DNA of 6,487 nt, from the NCBI GenBank assembly GCA_031274075.1, contig JAISQQ010000435.1, positions 1 through 6,487 of the forward strand, in the 5' to 3' direction. The DNA comes from Accumulibacter sp. (GTDB taxonomy: Bacteria > Pseudomonadota > Gammaproteobacteria > Burkholderiales > Rhodocyclaceae). Below are positions 1 through 4,942 of the stretch, piece after piece. The translations under genes were made by a program, and so were the position numbers. Position 1 is the first letter of the stretch; each line of letters starts with the position of its first letter. Under the pieces are notes generated by a model. It was not told the origin of the DNA. It did not search any database and saw nothing but the letters and a program-made list of their open reading frames with translations.

Positions 1-287
1 AGCAGGGGTTCGATATTCTGTTCCGGTACGTTGCGCACGCGGAAAAGTCCCGACTGGCCGACTTCGACCAGGAACAGGGTCTTCTCGCCGATCTTGGCGG
101 TCACCGTGGCGGTCAGCGTGACTTCAAAAATATCGTCGTCGATTTTCGTGGCGCCGGTCTGCAGTTGCAGGTTGATTTCCGGCGTCCCGCGTTCCAGGTA
201 GATGGCCGGCGCGTTGGGCACCTCCAGCGAGAGGTCCTTGACGTAGAGTTTTTCGATGGCAAACGTGGGGGGTTCTTGTTCGGTCAT
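1..287 (-). CDS. secB: SecB, protein-export chaperone (C-terminal part cut off by the window edge)
   Basis: SecB is the cytoplasmic tetrameric chaperone that keeps precursor proteins unfolded and delivers them to SecA at the Sec translocase. The first 95 residues are visible. They begin MTEQEPPTFAIEKLYVKDLS, continue with LEVPNAPAIYLER, and carry the conserved stretch LFLVEVGQSGLFRVRNVPEQ before the frame leaves the window. The family is usually about 150-160 residues, so roughly the last 55-65 are missing here. The ATG at 287-285 is chosen because family similarity begins immediately after a short acidic N-terminus. The Shine-Dalgarno is weak, only an A/G-rich AGAAAGAAGA upstream. It is the last visible gene of the minus-strand cluster rhodanese-grxC-secB and lies 95 bases downstream of grxC. 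The grxC-secB pairing is common in Proteobacteria. Identification is firm; the C-terminal end cannot be judged. Confidence 0.96.
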   Translation of the reverse strand, partial: MTEQEPPTFAIEKLYVKDLSLEVPNAPAIYLERGTPEINLQLQTGATKIDDDIFEVTLTATVTAKIGEKTLFLVEVGQSGLFRVRNVPEQNIEPL

Positions 288-382
288 GATGGAGGTCTTC
301 TTTCTTCTCGATGGAGGTTGTGGGTGAATCGGAATGAATCGGCCGCGCCAGGAATCAGCGTCTCAGCGAACGCCTCAGTGCC
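288..382. other. grxC-secB spacer with short direct repeats
   Basis: This 95-base spacer separates grxC and secB on the minus strand. It holds several short direct repeats: GATGGAGGT at 288-296 and 310-318, TGAATCGG at 325-332 and 335-342, and three CTCAG-ending octamers (CGTCTCAG 359-366, CGCCTCAG 371-378, TGCCTCAG 379-386). The last octamer contains the grxC stop codon. No convincing terminator is visible, so readthrough from grxC into secB is plausible. Confidence 0.45.
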
Positions 383-658
383 TCAGCACGCTTCGCCGGC
401 CAGCAGCGGCGCGAGCTTGCCGGCCCGGTCGAGCGCGAACAGTTCGTTGCATCCGCCGACGTAGGTGTCGCCGATGAAGATTTGCGGCACCGTCCGGCGC
501 GAGGTTTTTTCCATCATCTCGGCGCGCCGTTGCGGCTCGAGGTCGATCCGTATTTTCTCGATCCCGGCCACGCCGCGCTCGTGCAACAGGCGCTCGGCGC
601 GCAGGCAGTAGGGACAGACCGCCGTCGAGTACATGACGACGCGCGGCGCGGCGCTCAT
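383..658 (-). CDS. grxC: Glutaredoxin 3 (GrxC), CPYC dithiol glutaredoxin
   Basis: This is a small cytoplasmic thiol-disulfide oxidoreductase that uses glutathione to reduce protein disulfides and glutathione mixed disulfides. The 91-residue product has the length and order of a single-domain glutaredoxin: strand VVMYST, active site CPYC (Cys15-Pro-Tyr-Cys18), the cis-proline segment TVPQIF (56-61) and the glutathione-binding GGCNEL motif (68-73). The ATG at 658-656 overlaps the stop of the upstream rhodanese gene as ATGA, which suggests translational coupling. AAAGG and GAAGAA upstream offer a modest ribosome site. A longer open frame extends upstream to 793, but it only overlaps the rhodanese gene and adds non-family sequence. 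An extra cysteine at the very C-terminus (Cys91, last residue) is unusual but not known to matter. The next gene downstream is secB. Confidence 0.96.
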   Translation of the reverse strand: MSAAPRVVMYSTAVCPYCLRAERLLHERGVAGIEKIRIDLEPQRRAEMMEKTSRRTVPQIFIGDTYVGGCNELFALDRAGKLAPLLAGEAC

Positions 659-1074
659 TTCTTCGCGCCTTTGCGCAGGGGGAGGCCCGCCGCGCGCCAG
701 CCGGAAATGCCGCCCGCGAGGCTGCCGACCTTGCCAAAGCCCAGCTTTTCGAGCTTTCCGCGGGCACTGGCCGAACGCGTCCCGTTCTGGCAAACGAGGA
801 TCAGGCGCGTATTTTTCAGTTTGTCGAGTTCTCCCACGCGCGCTTCGAGTTGTTCCAGGGGAATGTTGCGCGACTCGGGAAGGTGGCCGCTGACGTAGTC
901 GTCGGAGCCGCGCAAGTCGATGACCTGCGCGTCCTCCCGGTTGATCAGCAGGGTGGCCTGCGTCGGCGTCAGGCCGGCCTTGCCGCTGGCGCCGCGCAGG
1001 GTGAGCACGATCCAGGCGCCGCCGCTGCCGAGCGCGAGAAAGATGAGAAGGATGTTTTGCTGAATGAATTCCAA
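655..1074 (-). CDS. Membrane-anchored single-domain rhodanese (sulfurtransferase-like)
   Basis: This predicted 139-residue protein has an N-terminal membrane segment (about residues 7-26, IQQNILLIFLALGSGG then hydrophobic) followed by one rhodanese domain (about 35-134). Rhodanese landmarks seen are the VIDLRGSDDYVSGHLPESRN segment (51-70) and the active-site loop CQNGTRS with Cys95 as the likely persulfide-carrying cysteine, then LAGGISGWRAAGLPL near the end. The domain moves sulfane sulfur between thiols in this family; the true substrate is unknown. The start is chosen as TTG at 1074-1072: GGAG lies 6 bases upstream, and family similarity (EFIQQN) begins right after it, with no in-frame ATG nearby. 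It is the first gene of the minus-strand cluster, overlaps grxC by 4 bases and is divergent from envC. A shared redox role with GrxC is inference. Confidence 0.9.
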   Translation of the reverse strand: MEFIQQNILLIFLALGSGGAWIVLTLRGASGKAGLTPTQATLLINREDAQVIDLRGSDDYVSGHLPESRNIPLEQLEARVGELDKLKNTRLILVCQNGTRSASARGKLEKLGFGKVGSLAGGISGWRAAGLPLRKGAKK

Positions 1075-1164
1075 GCGACGCTCCAGAAGCGGAAACAAAG
1101 GCTCGCGAGACAAACTCCGCCGTCCCGGCGACCCGCCCTTGCCCCTCGTCAAGTTAAAAGCGGC

Positions 1165-1170
1165 ATTATA
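1165..1170 (-). promoter_or_regulatory. Possible -10 box (TATAAT) for the rhodanese-grxC-secB cluster
   Basis: On the minus strand this hexamer reads TATAAT, an exact match to the sigma-70 -10 consensus, in a locally AT-rich patch between two divergent genes. It would give a leader of roughly 80 bases before the rhodanese TTG. No good -35 hexamer stands at 16-18 bases, so this rests on the -10 match and location only. The overlapping plus-strand sequence (TATAGA at 1167-1172) could instead serve envC. Confidence 0.35.
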
Positions 1171-1179
1171 GAATACCTG

Positions 1180-1225
1180 AGGACAGATGGCGGTAATGTT
1201 CGCGGGCGCAAAGTGCCCGGCGACG
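1180..1225 (+). repeat. Heptamer/hairpin element, copy A (partial)
   Basis: One AGGACAG heptamer (1180-1186) and a degenerate one (ATGGCGG, 1187-1193) lead into a core TAATGTTCGCGGGCGC. A small hairpin follows: GGGCGC 1204-1209, loop AAA, GTGCCC 1213-1218, with one G-T pair. The 39-base stretch 1187-1225 aligns without gaps to 1252-1290 with 7 differences, all transitions, so A and B are diverged copies of one sequence. Copy A lacks the CTGTCCT right arm and runs into copy B after 5 bases. Confidence 0.75.
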
Positions 1226-1230
1226 TTCAG

Positions 1231-1328
1231 AGGACGGAAGACGGAAAGCAGATGACGGTAATATTTGCGGGCGCGAAGCGCCTGGTGACGGGACTGTCCT
1301 CTGTCCTCTGTCTTCTGTCCTCCGTCCT
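1231..1328 (+). repeat. Heptamer/hairpin element, copy B (forms the start of envC)
   Basis: The left arm has four heptamers (AGGACGG 1231, AAGACGG 1238, AAAGCAG 1245, ATGACGG 1252). The core TAATATTTGCGGGCGC contains a hairpin (GGGCGC 1269-1274, GAA, GCGCCT 1278-1283). The right arm has five tandem heptamers at 1294-1328 with consensus CTGTCCT (third unit CTGTCTT, fifth CCGTCCT). The right arm is the inverted complement of the AGGACAG type, so the whole element is an imperfect palindrome. The 25 bases 1258-1282 are identical to 4550-4574 in copy C. The right half is translated as the signal peptide of envC. Confidence 0.85.
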
Positions 1329-2547
1329 GGCCGCGCCAGCGTCCGCCAGGGAAGACGCCCCCGTTTCGCCGACCCGCGCCGAGGTCTCGGAAAAGCGGAG
1401 CGATCTCATCGAACTGCGCGCCCAGATCGAGTCGCTGCGCAAGGAAATGGCCGCCGCCGAGGGCCAGCGCGTCAGCGCGGCGGATCAGGTGAAGGATGTC
1501 GAACGCGAAATTTCCACGACGCAACGCGAACTGCGCGCGCTTTCCGGACAGAAGAGCCGCTTGCAGACGACGCTGAAGGATCTCGGCCAGCAGGCGCGGG
1601 AGCTGGCCGAGCGCCTGGACGAACTGCAGGCGCAGATGGAAAGCCTGGTCTATCGCCGCTATCTGCAAGGCCAGCCCGACGCCTTGCGGCTGCTGCTCAA
1701 CGGCGAGGATCCGAACCAGATGGCGCGCGACCTCTACTACCTCGGCGTCATCGCGCGCGCGCGCCAGCAGTTGCAAAGCGAGACGCGATCGCTGCTCGAA
1801 CAGAAACAGACGCTGTCCGAAACCATGCGCGAACGCGCCGGCGAGCTGTCTTCGGTCGAAGCCCGGCAGAAGGGGCAGCATGCCCGGCTGCTCGCCCAGC
1901 GCGCGCAGCGCAAGGAGGTGCTGGCCCGGATTTCGTCGAAGATCGCGCAGCAGCGCAAGGAAATCGGCAACCTGCAGCGCGACGAGCAGGCGCTCGCGCG
2001 GCTGATCGTCCGGCTGGACCGGATCATCGCCGCGCAGGCCGAGGCGCGCAGGCAAGGCGCGGCGAAGACGGCTCCCGGAGCACGCGCGCCGGCCCCGGAA
2101 AGCGCCTCCGGGACGGTCAACGAGCATACGCCGGAAGCCTTGCCGGACGGCCAATTCGCCGCCTTGAAGGGGCGCCTGCGCCTGCCGGTGCGCGGCACGG
2201 TCACCAACCGCTACGGCGGCGCGCGCCAGGAAGGCAGCACCTGGAAGGGACTCTTTATCCGCGCGGCGCAGGGCAGCGAGGTCAAGGCCATCGCCGGGGG
2301 GCGCGTGGTGTTCGCCGACTGGATGCGCGGTTTCGGCAACCTGATGATCGTCGATCACGGCGGCAGCTACCTGTCGGTCTATGCCTACAACGACGCGATG
2401 CTGAAGCAGGTCGGCGACGAGGTGCGCGGCGGCGATTCGATCGCCGCCGCCGGCAATAGCGGCGGCAACCCGGAATCGGGTTTATACTTTGAATTGCGTC
2501 ATCAGGGACTGCCGGTCGATCCGATGAAATGGGTCAGCCTCAAGTGA
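1252..2547 (+). CDS. envC: EnvC-like murein hydrolase activator (coiled coil plus degenerate LytM/M23 domain)
   Basis: EnvC-type proteins work in the periplasm, where they activate N-acetylmuramyl-L-alanine amidases that split septal peptidoglycan during cell separation. This 431-residue protein has a signal peptide (Lys9/Arg10, hydrophobic 11-28, likely cut after Ala-Ser-Ala at 32), a long coiled coil (about 43-265, rich in Glu/Arg/Gln/Leu), an Ala/Pro linker (about 268-300) and a LytM domain (about 309-428). The domain keeps the EnvC pattern RVVFADWMRGFGNLMIVDHG and LYFELRHQG. It lacks the zinc ligands of active M23 peptidases: no HxxxD around WKGLFI and no HxH, with YAYN at that place. It is therefore probably an activator rather than an enzyme. 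The ATG at 1252 has only a weak GGAAAG upstream, but it is the only start that gives a signal peptide. That signal peptide is encoded by a dispersed repeat. ctpA follows 37 bases downstream, probably in the same transcript. Confidence 0.92.
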   Translation: MTVIFAGAKRLVTGLSSVLCLLSSVLAAPASAREDAPVSPTRAEVSEKRSDLIELRAQIESLRKEMAAAEGQRVSAADQVKDVEREISTTQRELRALSGQKSRLQTTLKDLGQQARELAERLDELQAQMESLVYRRYLQGQPDALRLLLNGEDPNQMARDLYYLGVIARARQQLQSETRSLLEQKQTLSETMRERAGELSSVEARQKGQHARLLAQRAQRKEVLARISSKIAQQRKEIGNLQRDEQALARLIVRLDRIIAAQAEARRQGAAKTAPGARAPAPESASGTVNEHTPEALPDGQFAALKGRLRLPVRGTVTNRYGGARQEGSTWKGLFIRAAQGSEVKAIAGGRVVFADWMRGFGNLMIVDHGGSYLSVYAYNDAMLKQVGDEVRGGDSIAAAGNSGGNPESGLYFELRHQGLPVDPMKWVSLK

Positions 2548-2572
2548 CATGGGTGACATGGGCTTTTTTTTT
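2544..2572 (+). repeat. Tandem GTGACATGG pair and a run of nine T between envC and ctpA
   Basis: GTGACATGG occurs twice in tandem (2544-2552 and 2553-2561). The first copy contains the envC stop codon TGA. It is followed by a nine-base T run (2564-2572) directly before the ctpA ribosome site GGAG (2573-2576). There is no stem before the T run, so it does not look like an intrinsic terminator. Such a homopolymer is a possible slippage site but lies outside both chosen coding regions. Confidence 0.6.
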
Positions 2573-2584
2573 GGAGTGCGTTCG

Positions 2585-3973
2585 ATGGGCAAGTTGAAAC
2601 AAGCGGGTCTGGTTTGCGCGGGGCTGGCGGGCGGCATCCTGATCAGCCTGCAATTCTCGGCGATGGCCGAAAAGGAGGCCCGGGTCAGTCTTCCCGTCGA
2701 AGAGCTGCGCACCTTCGCCGAAATATTCAATGCCGTCAAGCGCGGCTACGTCGAGCCGGTCGAGGACCAAAAGCTGATCACCCACGCCATCAGCGGCATG
2801 CTCTCCAACCTCGACCCGCATTCGTCCTACCTCGACGCCGACGCCTTCAAGGATCTGCAGACGACCACCCAGGGCGAATTCGGCGGGCTGGGCATCGAAG
2901 TCGGCATGGAGGACGGCCTGGTCAAGGTCATTTCCCCGATCGAGGACACCCCGGCCGACCGCGCGGGCGTCAAGGCCGGCGACCTGATCTTCAAGCTCGA
3001 CGACAAGCTGGTCAAGGGCATGACCCTGACCGACGCGGTCAAGCGCATGCGCGGCAAGCCGAAGACGGAGATCAAGCTGTCCATCCTGCGCAAGGGCGAG
3101 CCGCGGCCCATCGAGATCACGCTGACGCGCGAAATCATCAAGGTGCAGAGCGTCAAATCCAAGCTCATCGACGAGTACTACGGCTATCTGCGCGTCACCT
3201 CCTTCCAGGAAAACACCACCTCTTCGGTGGTCAAGCACCTGAACGATCTCTATGAACCCGGCTCGCTCAAGGGACTGGTGCTCGACCTGCGCAACGACCC
3301 CGGCGGGCTGCTCCATTCGGCGATCGGCGTCGCCGCCGCCTTCCTGCCCTACGGCACGCTGGTCACCTCCACCGACGGCCGCGTGCCCGACGCCAGGCAC
3401 CAATACTTCGCCAACCCCGAGGATTATCTGCGCGGCGGCAAGGAGGATTTCATCCGCAAGATCCCCGTCGAGGCGCTGAAGGTGCCGATGATCGTACTGA
3501 TCAACGGCGGTTCCGCCTCGGCGTCCGAAATCGTCGCCGGCGCCCTGCAAGACCACAAGCGCGCGGTGATCATGGGCACCACCAGCTTCGGCAAAGGCTC
3601 GGTGCAGACGATCATCCCGCTGCCCGGAAGCACGGCGATCAAGCTCACCACGGCCCGCTACTTCACGCCGTCCGGGCGTTCGATCCAGGCCAAGGGCATC
3701 ATTCCCGACATCACCGTCGAAGAAACGCCCAACGGCGTGTCGGCCATGCGCCTGCGCGAAGCCGACCTGGAAAACCATCTGGAAGACAACCGCGGCGACG
3801 GCAAGGAAGCCGCGCCCGCCACGCCCCCGGCGAAACCAGGGACGACTCCGGGCAAGGACGTGGACGACGAGGGTTTCGAGCCGCAGGGCCGCGAACTGGC
3901 CTCAAAAAAGGACTATCAGCTCAATCAGGCGATCAACCTGCTGAAGGCCATGCAGATCGTGCAAAGCAGGTAG
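2585..3973 (+). CDS. ctpA: Carboxy-terminal processing protease CtpA (S41 family, PDZ-containing)
   Basis: This periplasmic serine protease family trims or degrades proteins from exposed C-termini; in several Gram-negatives CtpA controls cell-wall hydrolases. The 462-residue product has an N-terminal hydrophobic segment (about 7-27, ending SAMA, a plausible signal peptide or anchor), the family segment LDPHSSYLDADAF (76-88), a PDZ domain (about 95-180, with GGLGIEVG), and an S41 core (about 195-380). The catalytic residues fit a Ser/Lys dyad: Ser312 in GGSASASEI and Lys337 in SFGKGSVQ, 25 apart, with Gln341 four further on. The tail (about 383-462) is charged and Pro/Gly-rich. The ATG at 2585 is preferred over one at 2549 because GGAG stands 8 bases before it and the signal segment begins there. 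The neighbour envC suggests a joint role in peptidoglycan remodelling; that link is inferred. Confidence 0.95.
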   Translation: MGKLKQAGLVCAGLAGGILISLQFSAMAEKEARVSLPVEELRTFAEIFNAVKRGYVEPVEDQKLITHAISGMLSNLDPHSSYLDADAFKDLQTTTQGEFGGLGIEVGMEDGLVKVISPIEDTPADRAGVKAGDLIFKLDDKLVKGMTLTDAVKRMRGKPKTEIKLSILRKGEPRPIEITLTREIIKVQSVKSKLIDEYYGYLRVTSFQENTTSSVVKHLNDLYEPGSLKGLVLDLRNDPGGLLHSAIGVAAAFLPYGTLVTSTDGRVPDARHQYFANPEDYLRGGKEDFIRKIPVEALKVPMIVLINGGSASASEIVAGALQDHKRAVIMGTTSFGKGSVQTIIPLPGSTAIKLTTARYFTPSGRSIQAKGIIPDITVEETPNGVSAMRLREADLENHLEDNRGDGKEAAPATPPAKPGTTPGKDVDDEGFEPQGRELASKKDYQLNQAINLLKAMQIVQSR

Positions 3974-3997
3974 CGGGCCTCGGGAGTTTCAATCCAC

Positions 3998-4066
3998 GTC
4001 CGGCAGGCCGGACAAAGCACGGAAGGGCTTACGCCCCTTCCGTACGGGGTTATCCCCTTGGAGGGG
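3998..4066. promoter_or_regulatory. Cluster of hairpins between ctpA and the HMA-like gene
   Basis: Three hairpin units follow ctpA: GTCCGGC/GCCGGAC (3998-4004 with 4007-4013); ACGGAAGGG/CCCTTCCGT, a perfect 9-base stem with a 7-base loop (4019-4027 with 4035-4043); and GGGG-TTAT-CCCC (4046-4057). The last can be exchanged for CCCC-TTGGA-GGGG (4054-4066). None is followed by a T run, so a classical terminator is not supported. They could stabilise the ctpA mRNA 3' end, act as a REP-like repeat, or influence expression of the downstream gene. Confidence 0.5.
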
Positions 4067-4093
4067 GAGGTTTCCAACCGGAGTCGGTTTTTG

Positions 4094-4519
4094 ATGAAGC
4101 GTTCGGTCGAAACACCCAGGAAGCCGGATCCGATCCGCAAGGAGCGCGTCATCCGCTTCGCGGAATTTCGTCCCGGCCAGGTTCCTGAAGCGGCGGATTT
4201 TCTCGGCGGGCTGGCCGGCCTCGAAATCGCCGCGAACATCGACGAACGCTCGATCGCGGTGGTTTACGATCTGCACGAGCATTCGCTGGAAGAGATCGAA
4301 TCCGTGCTGGAAGACATGGGCTTCCACCTCGAATGTTCGCTGCTCAACAAGCTGCTGCGCGCGCTGATCTACTACAGCGAAGAAACCGAAATCCACAACC
4401 TCGACGCGCCGCGCCGCCTGCTGAAGAAATCCCAGAACGAAGCCTACACGCGCGCCTGGGAACGCCACCCGCACGGCGACCACGACGACACGCCGCCGGA
4501 GTGGCGCGAGTACAGGTGA
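4094..4519 (+). CDS. Conserved-type hypothetical protein with HMA-like ferredoxin fold and His/Asp-rich tail
   Basis: The function is not known to me. The 141-residue product has no signal peptide or membrane span. Residues about 17-80 read as beta-alpha-beta-beta-alpha-beta: IRFAEFRPG, a helix PEAADFLGGL, GLEIAANIDERSIAVVYDLH, a helix SLEEIESVLEDMG, then FHLE. This matches the layout of heavy-metal-associated domains, but the usual CxxC is absent. Residues 82-97 are helical and aromatic (LLNKLLRALIYYSEET). The tail has KKSQNEAYTRAWERHPHGDH and ends DDTPPEWREYR, with three His and several Asp that could bind metal. The ATG at 4094 has GGAG 10 bases upstream; a TTG at 4058 would add 12 unlikely residues. 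Codon use and length support a real gene. It is codirectional with ctpA, 120 bases downstream and separated by hairpins. The stop codon lies inside a dispersed repeat. A metal-related role is speculative. Confidence 0.75.
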   Translation: MKRSVETPRKPDPIRKERVIRFAEFRPGQVPEAADFLGGLAGLEIAANIDERSIAVVYDLHEHSLEEIESVLEDMGFHLECSLLNKLLRALIYYSEETEIHNLDAPRRLLKKSQNEAYTRAWERHPHGDHDDTPPEWREYR

Positions 4520-4602
4520 CAGAGGACAGAAGACAGAGGACCGAGGACAGTAATATTTGCGGGCGCGAAGCGCCCGGTCATTGGGCTGTCTTCTGTCCCC
4601 TG
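4516..4602 (+). repeat. Heptamer/hairpin element, copy C
   Basis: The left arm is five tandem heptamers at 4516-4550 (GTGACAG, AGGACAG, AAGACAG, AGGACCG, AGGACAG). Then comes the core TAATATTTGCGGGCGC with a perfect 7-base stem (CGGGCGC 4560-4566, loop GAA, GCGCCCG 4570-4576). The right arm at 4586-4602 is CTGTCTT, CTGTCCC, CTG. The variant unit AAGACAG holds the same third position here as its complement CTGTCTT in copy B, so the arrays share ancestry. The first heptamer includes the TGA stop of the preceding gene. Confidence 0.85.
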
Positions 4603-4606
4603 AAAT

Positions 4607-4678
4607 CGTCATTCCGGCGAAAGCCGGAATCCAGGAGTTTGAGGAACGCACTGGGTCCCGGCGATCAAAGGGACGACG
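4607..4678 (+). repeat. Widespread proteobacterial intergenic repeat (ATTCCGGC-GAAA-GCCGGAAT type)
   Basis: The first half is an 8-base perfect hairpin with GAAA loop (ATTCCGGC 4611-4618, GCCGGAAT 4623-4630) followed by CCAG. The second half (CTGGGTCCCGGC, then GGGACGACG at 4670-4678) is the usual partner, but its hairpin has decayed. The ends are short inverted CGTC/GACG. In translation the element reads VIPAKAGIQ on the plus strand and WIPAFAGMT on the minus strand, a familiar hallmark of this non-coding family in many Beta- and Gammaproteobacteria. Confidence 0.8.
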
Positions 4679-4742
4679 CGCCGAGGGCGAATGGCATCCG
4701 CCGGTGGTAAACTCCGACGTGGAGCACCGCATTTATTCAAGA

Positions 4743-4794
4743 TTGCCACAGGCTTCGCCTGCGGCAAGAGAACGATCGGCGGATTGCATCCGCC
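4743..4794. repeat. Pair of small hairpins, probable repeat remnant
   Basis: The first hairpin is TTGCC-A-CAGGC, loop TTC, GCCTG-C-GGCAA (4743-4767, one internal mismatch). The second is GGCGGAT, loop TGC, ATCCGCC (4778-4794, perfect 7-base stem). A related ATCCGCC is at about 4694-4700, and GTGGTAA (4703-4709) is matched by TTACCAC (4795-4801), enclosing the segment. There is no T run, so it is not a clear terminator. It resembles the GCGGAT..ATCCGC palindromes common between proteobacterial genes. Confidence 0.5.
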
Positions 4795-4910
4795 TTACCA
4801 CACTATCCTCTAGAATGCTTCTCCCAATGTTCAGGCGATAAAATACCCCCAAAACCGCCTTATTCGCCGTACCCGACCGCCCGCGCGCCACACGCAGGAA
4901 AACGCTTCAA

Positions 4911-4942
4911 CTGCATTACTTTGCATGCAGAAGAATTCTTCT
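4911..4942. promoter_or_regulatory. Palindromic sequences upstream of the porin gene
   Basis: AGAAGAATTCTTCT (4929-4942) is a perfect 14-base palindrome ending 35 bases before the porin ATG. It overlaps a looser inverted pair, CTGCA (4911-4915) and TGCAG (4926-4930). The position in the porin leader would suit an operator or an mRNA structure near the ribosome site. No known regulator site is recognised, so the role is open. Confidence 0.35.

Noticed and set aside
1294..1328. The CTGTCCT array considered as a CRISPR or simple microsatellite
   Set aside because: The units are directly adjacent heptamers with no spacers, and they belong to a larger palindromic element, so neither label fits well.
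655..2358. A 567-residue minus-strand open frame running across the rhodanese gene and opposite envC
   Set aside because: Only the C-terminal part (from 1074 down) is rhodanese. The rest is antisense to envC, is low-complexity Ala/Leu/Arg/Gln, and reflects GC-rich codon bias on the other strand.
1252..2547. envC considered as an active M23 endopeptidase
   Set aside because: The zinc-binding HxxxD and HxH residues are not present in the LytM domain; the pattern matches the non-catalytic EnvC activators.
2564..2572. T run after envC considered as an intrinsic terminator
   Set aside because: No GC-rich stem precedes it, and the ctpA ribosome site follows at once, so readthrough is more likely.
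2540..3778. A 412-residue minus-strand open frame opposite ctpA
   Set aside because: It is antisense to a clear S41 protease and has the Asp/Gly/Val-rich composition of a shadow frame.
3987..4013. GTTTCAATCCACGTCC after ctpA resembles the start of a type I-C CRISPR repeat
   Set aside because: There is only one copy, no spacer-repeat periodicity, and the rest of the repeat does not match. It is a chance similarity.
3989..4732. A 247-residue minus-strand open frame across the HMA-like gene and the repeats
   Set aside because: Part of it is translated repeat (WIPAFAGMT, RARKYY) and the rest is antisense to the plus-strand gene.
4557..4841. A 94-residue plus-strand open frame in the porin upstream region
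   Set aside because: It is made of translated repeats (VIPAKAGIQ) and lacks a ribosome site or family similarity.
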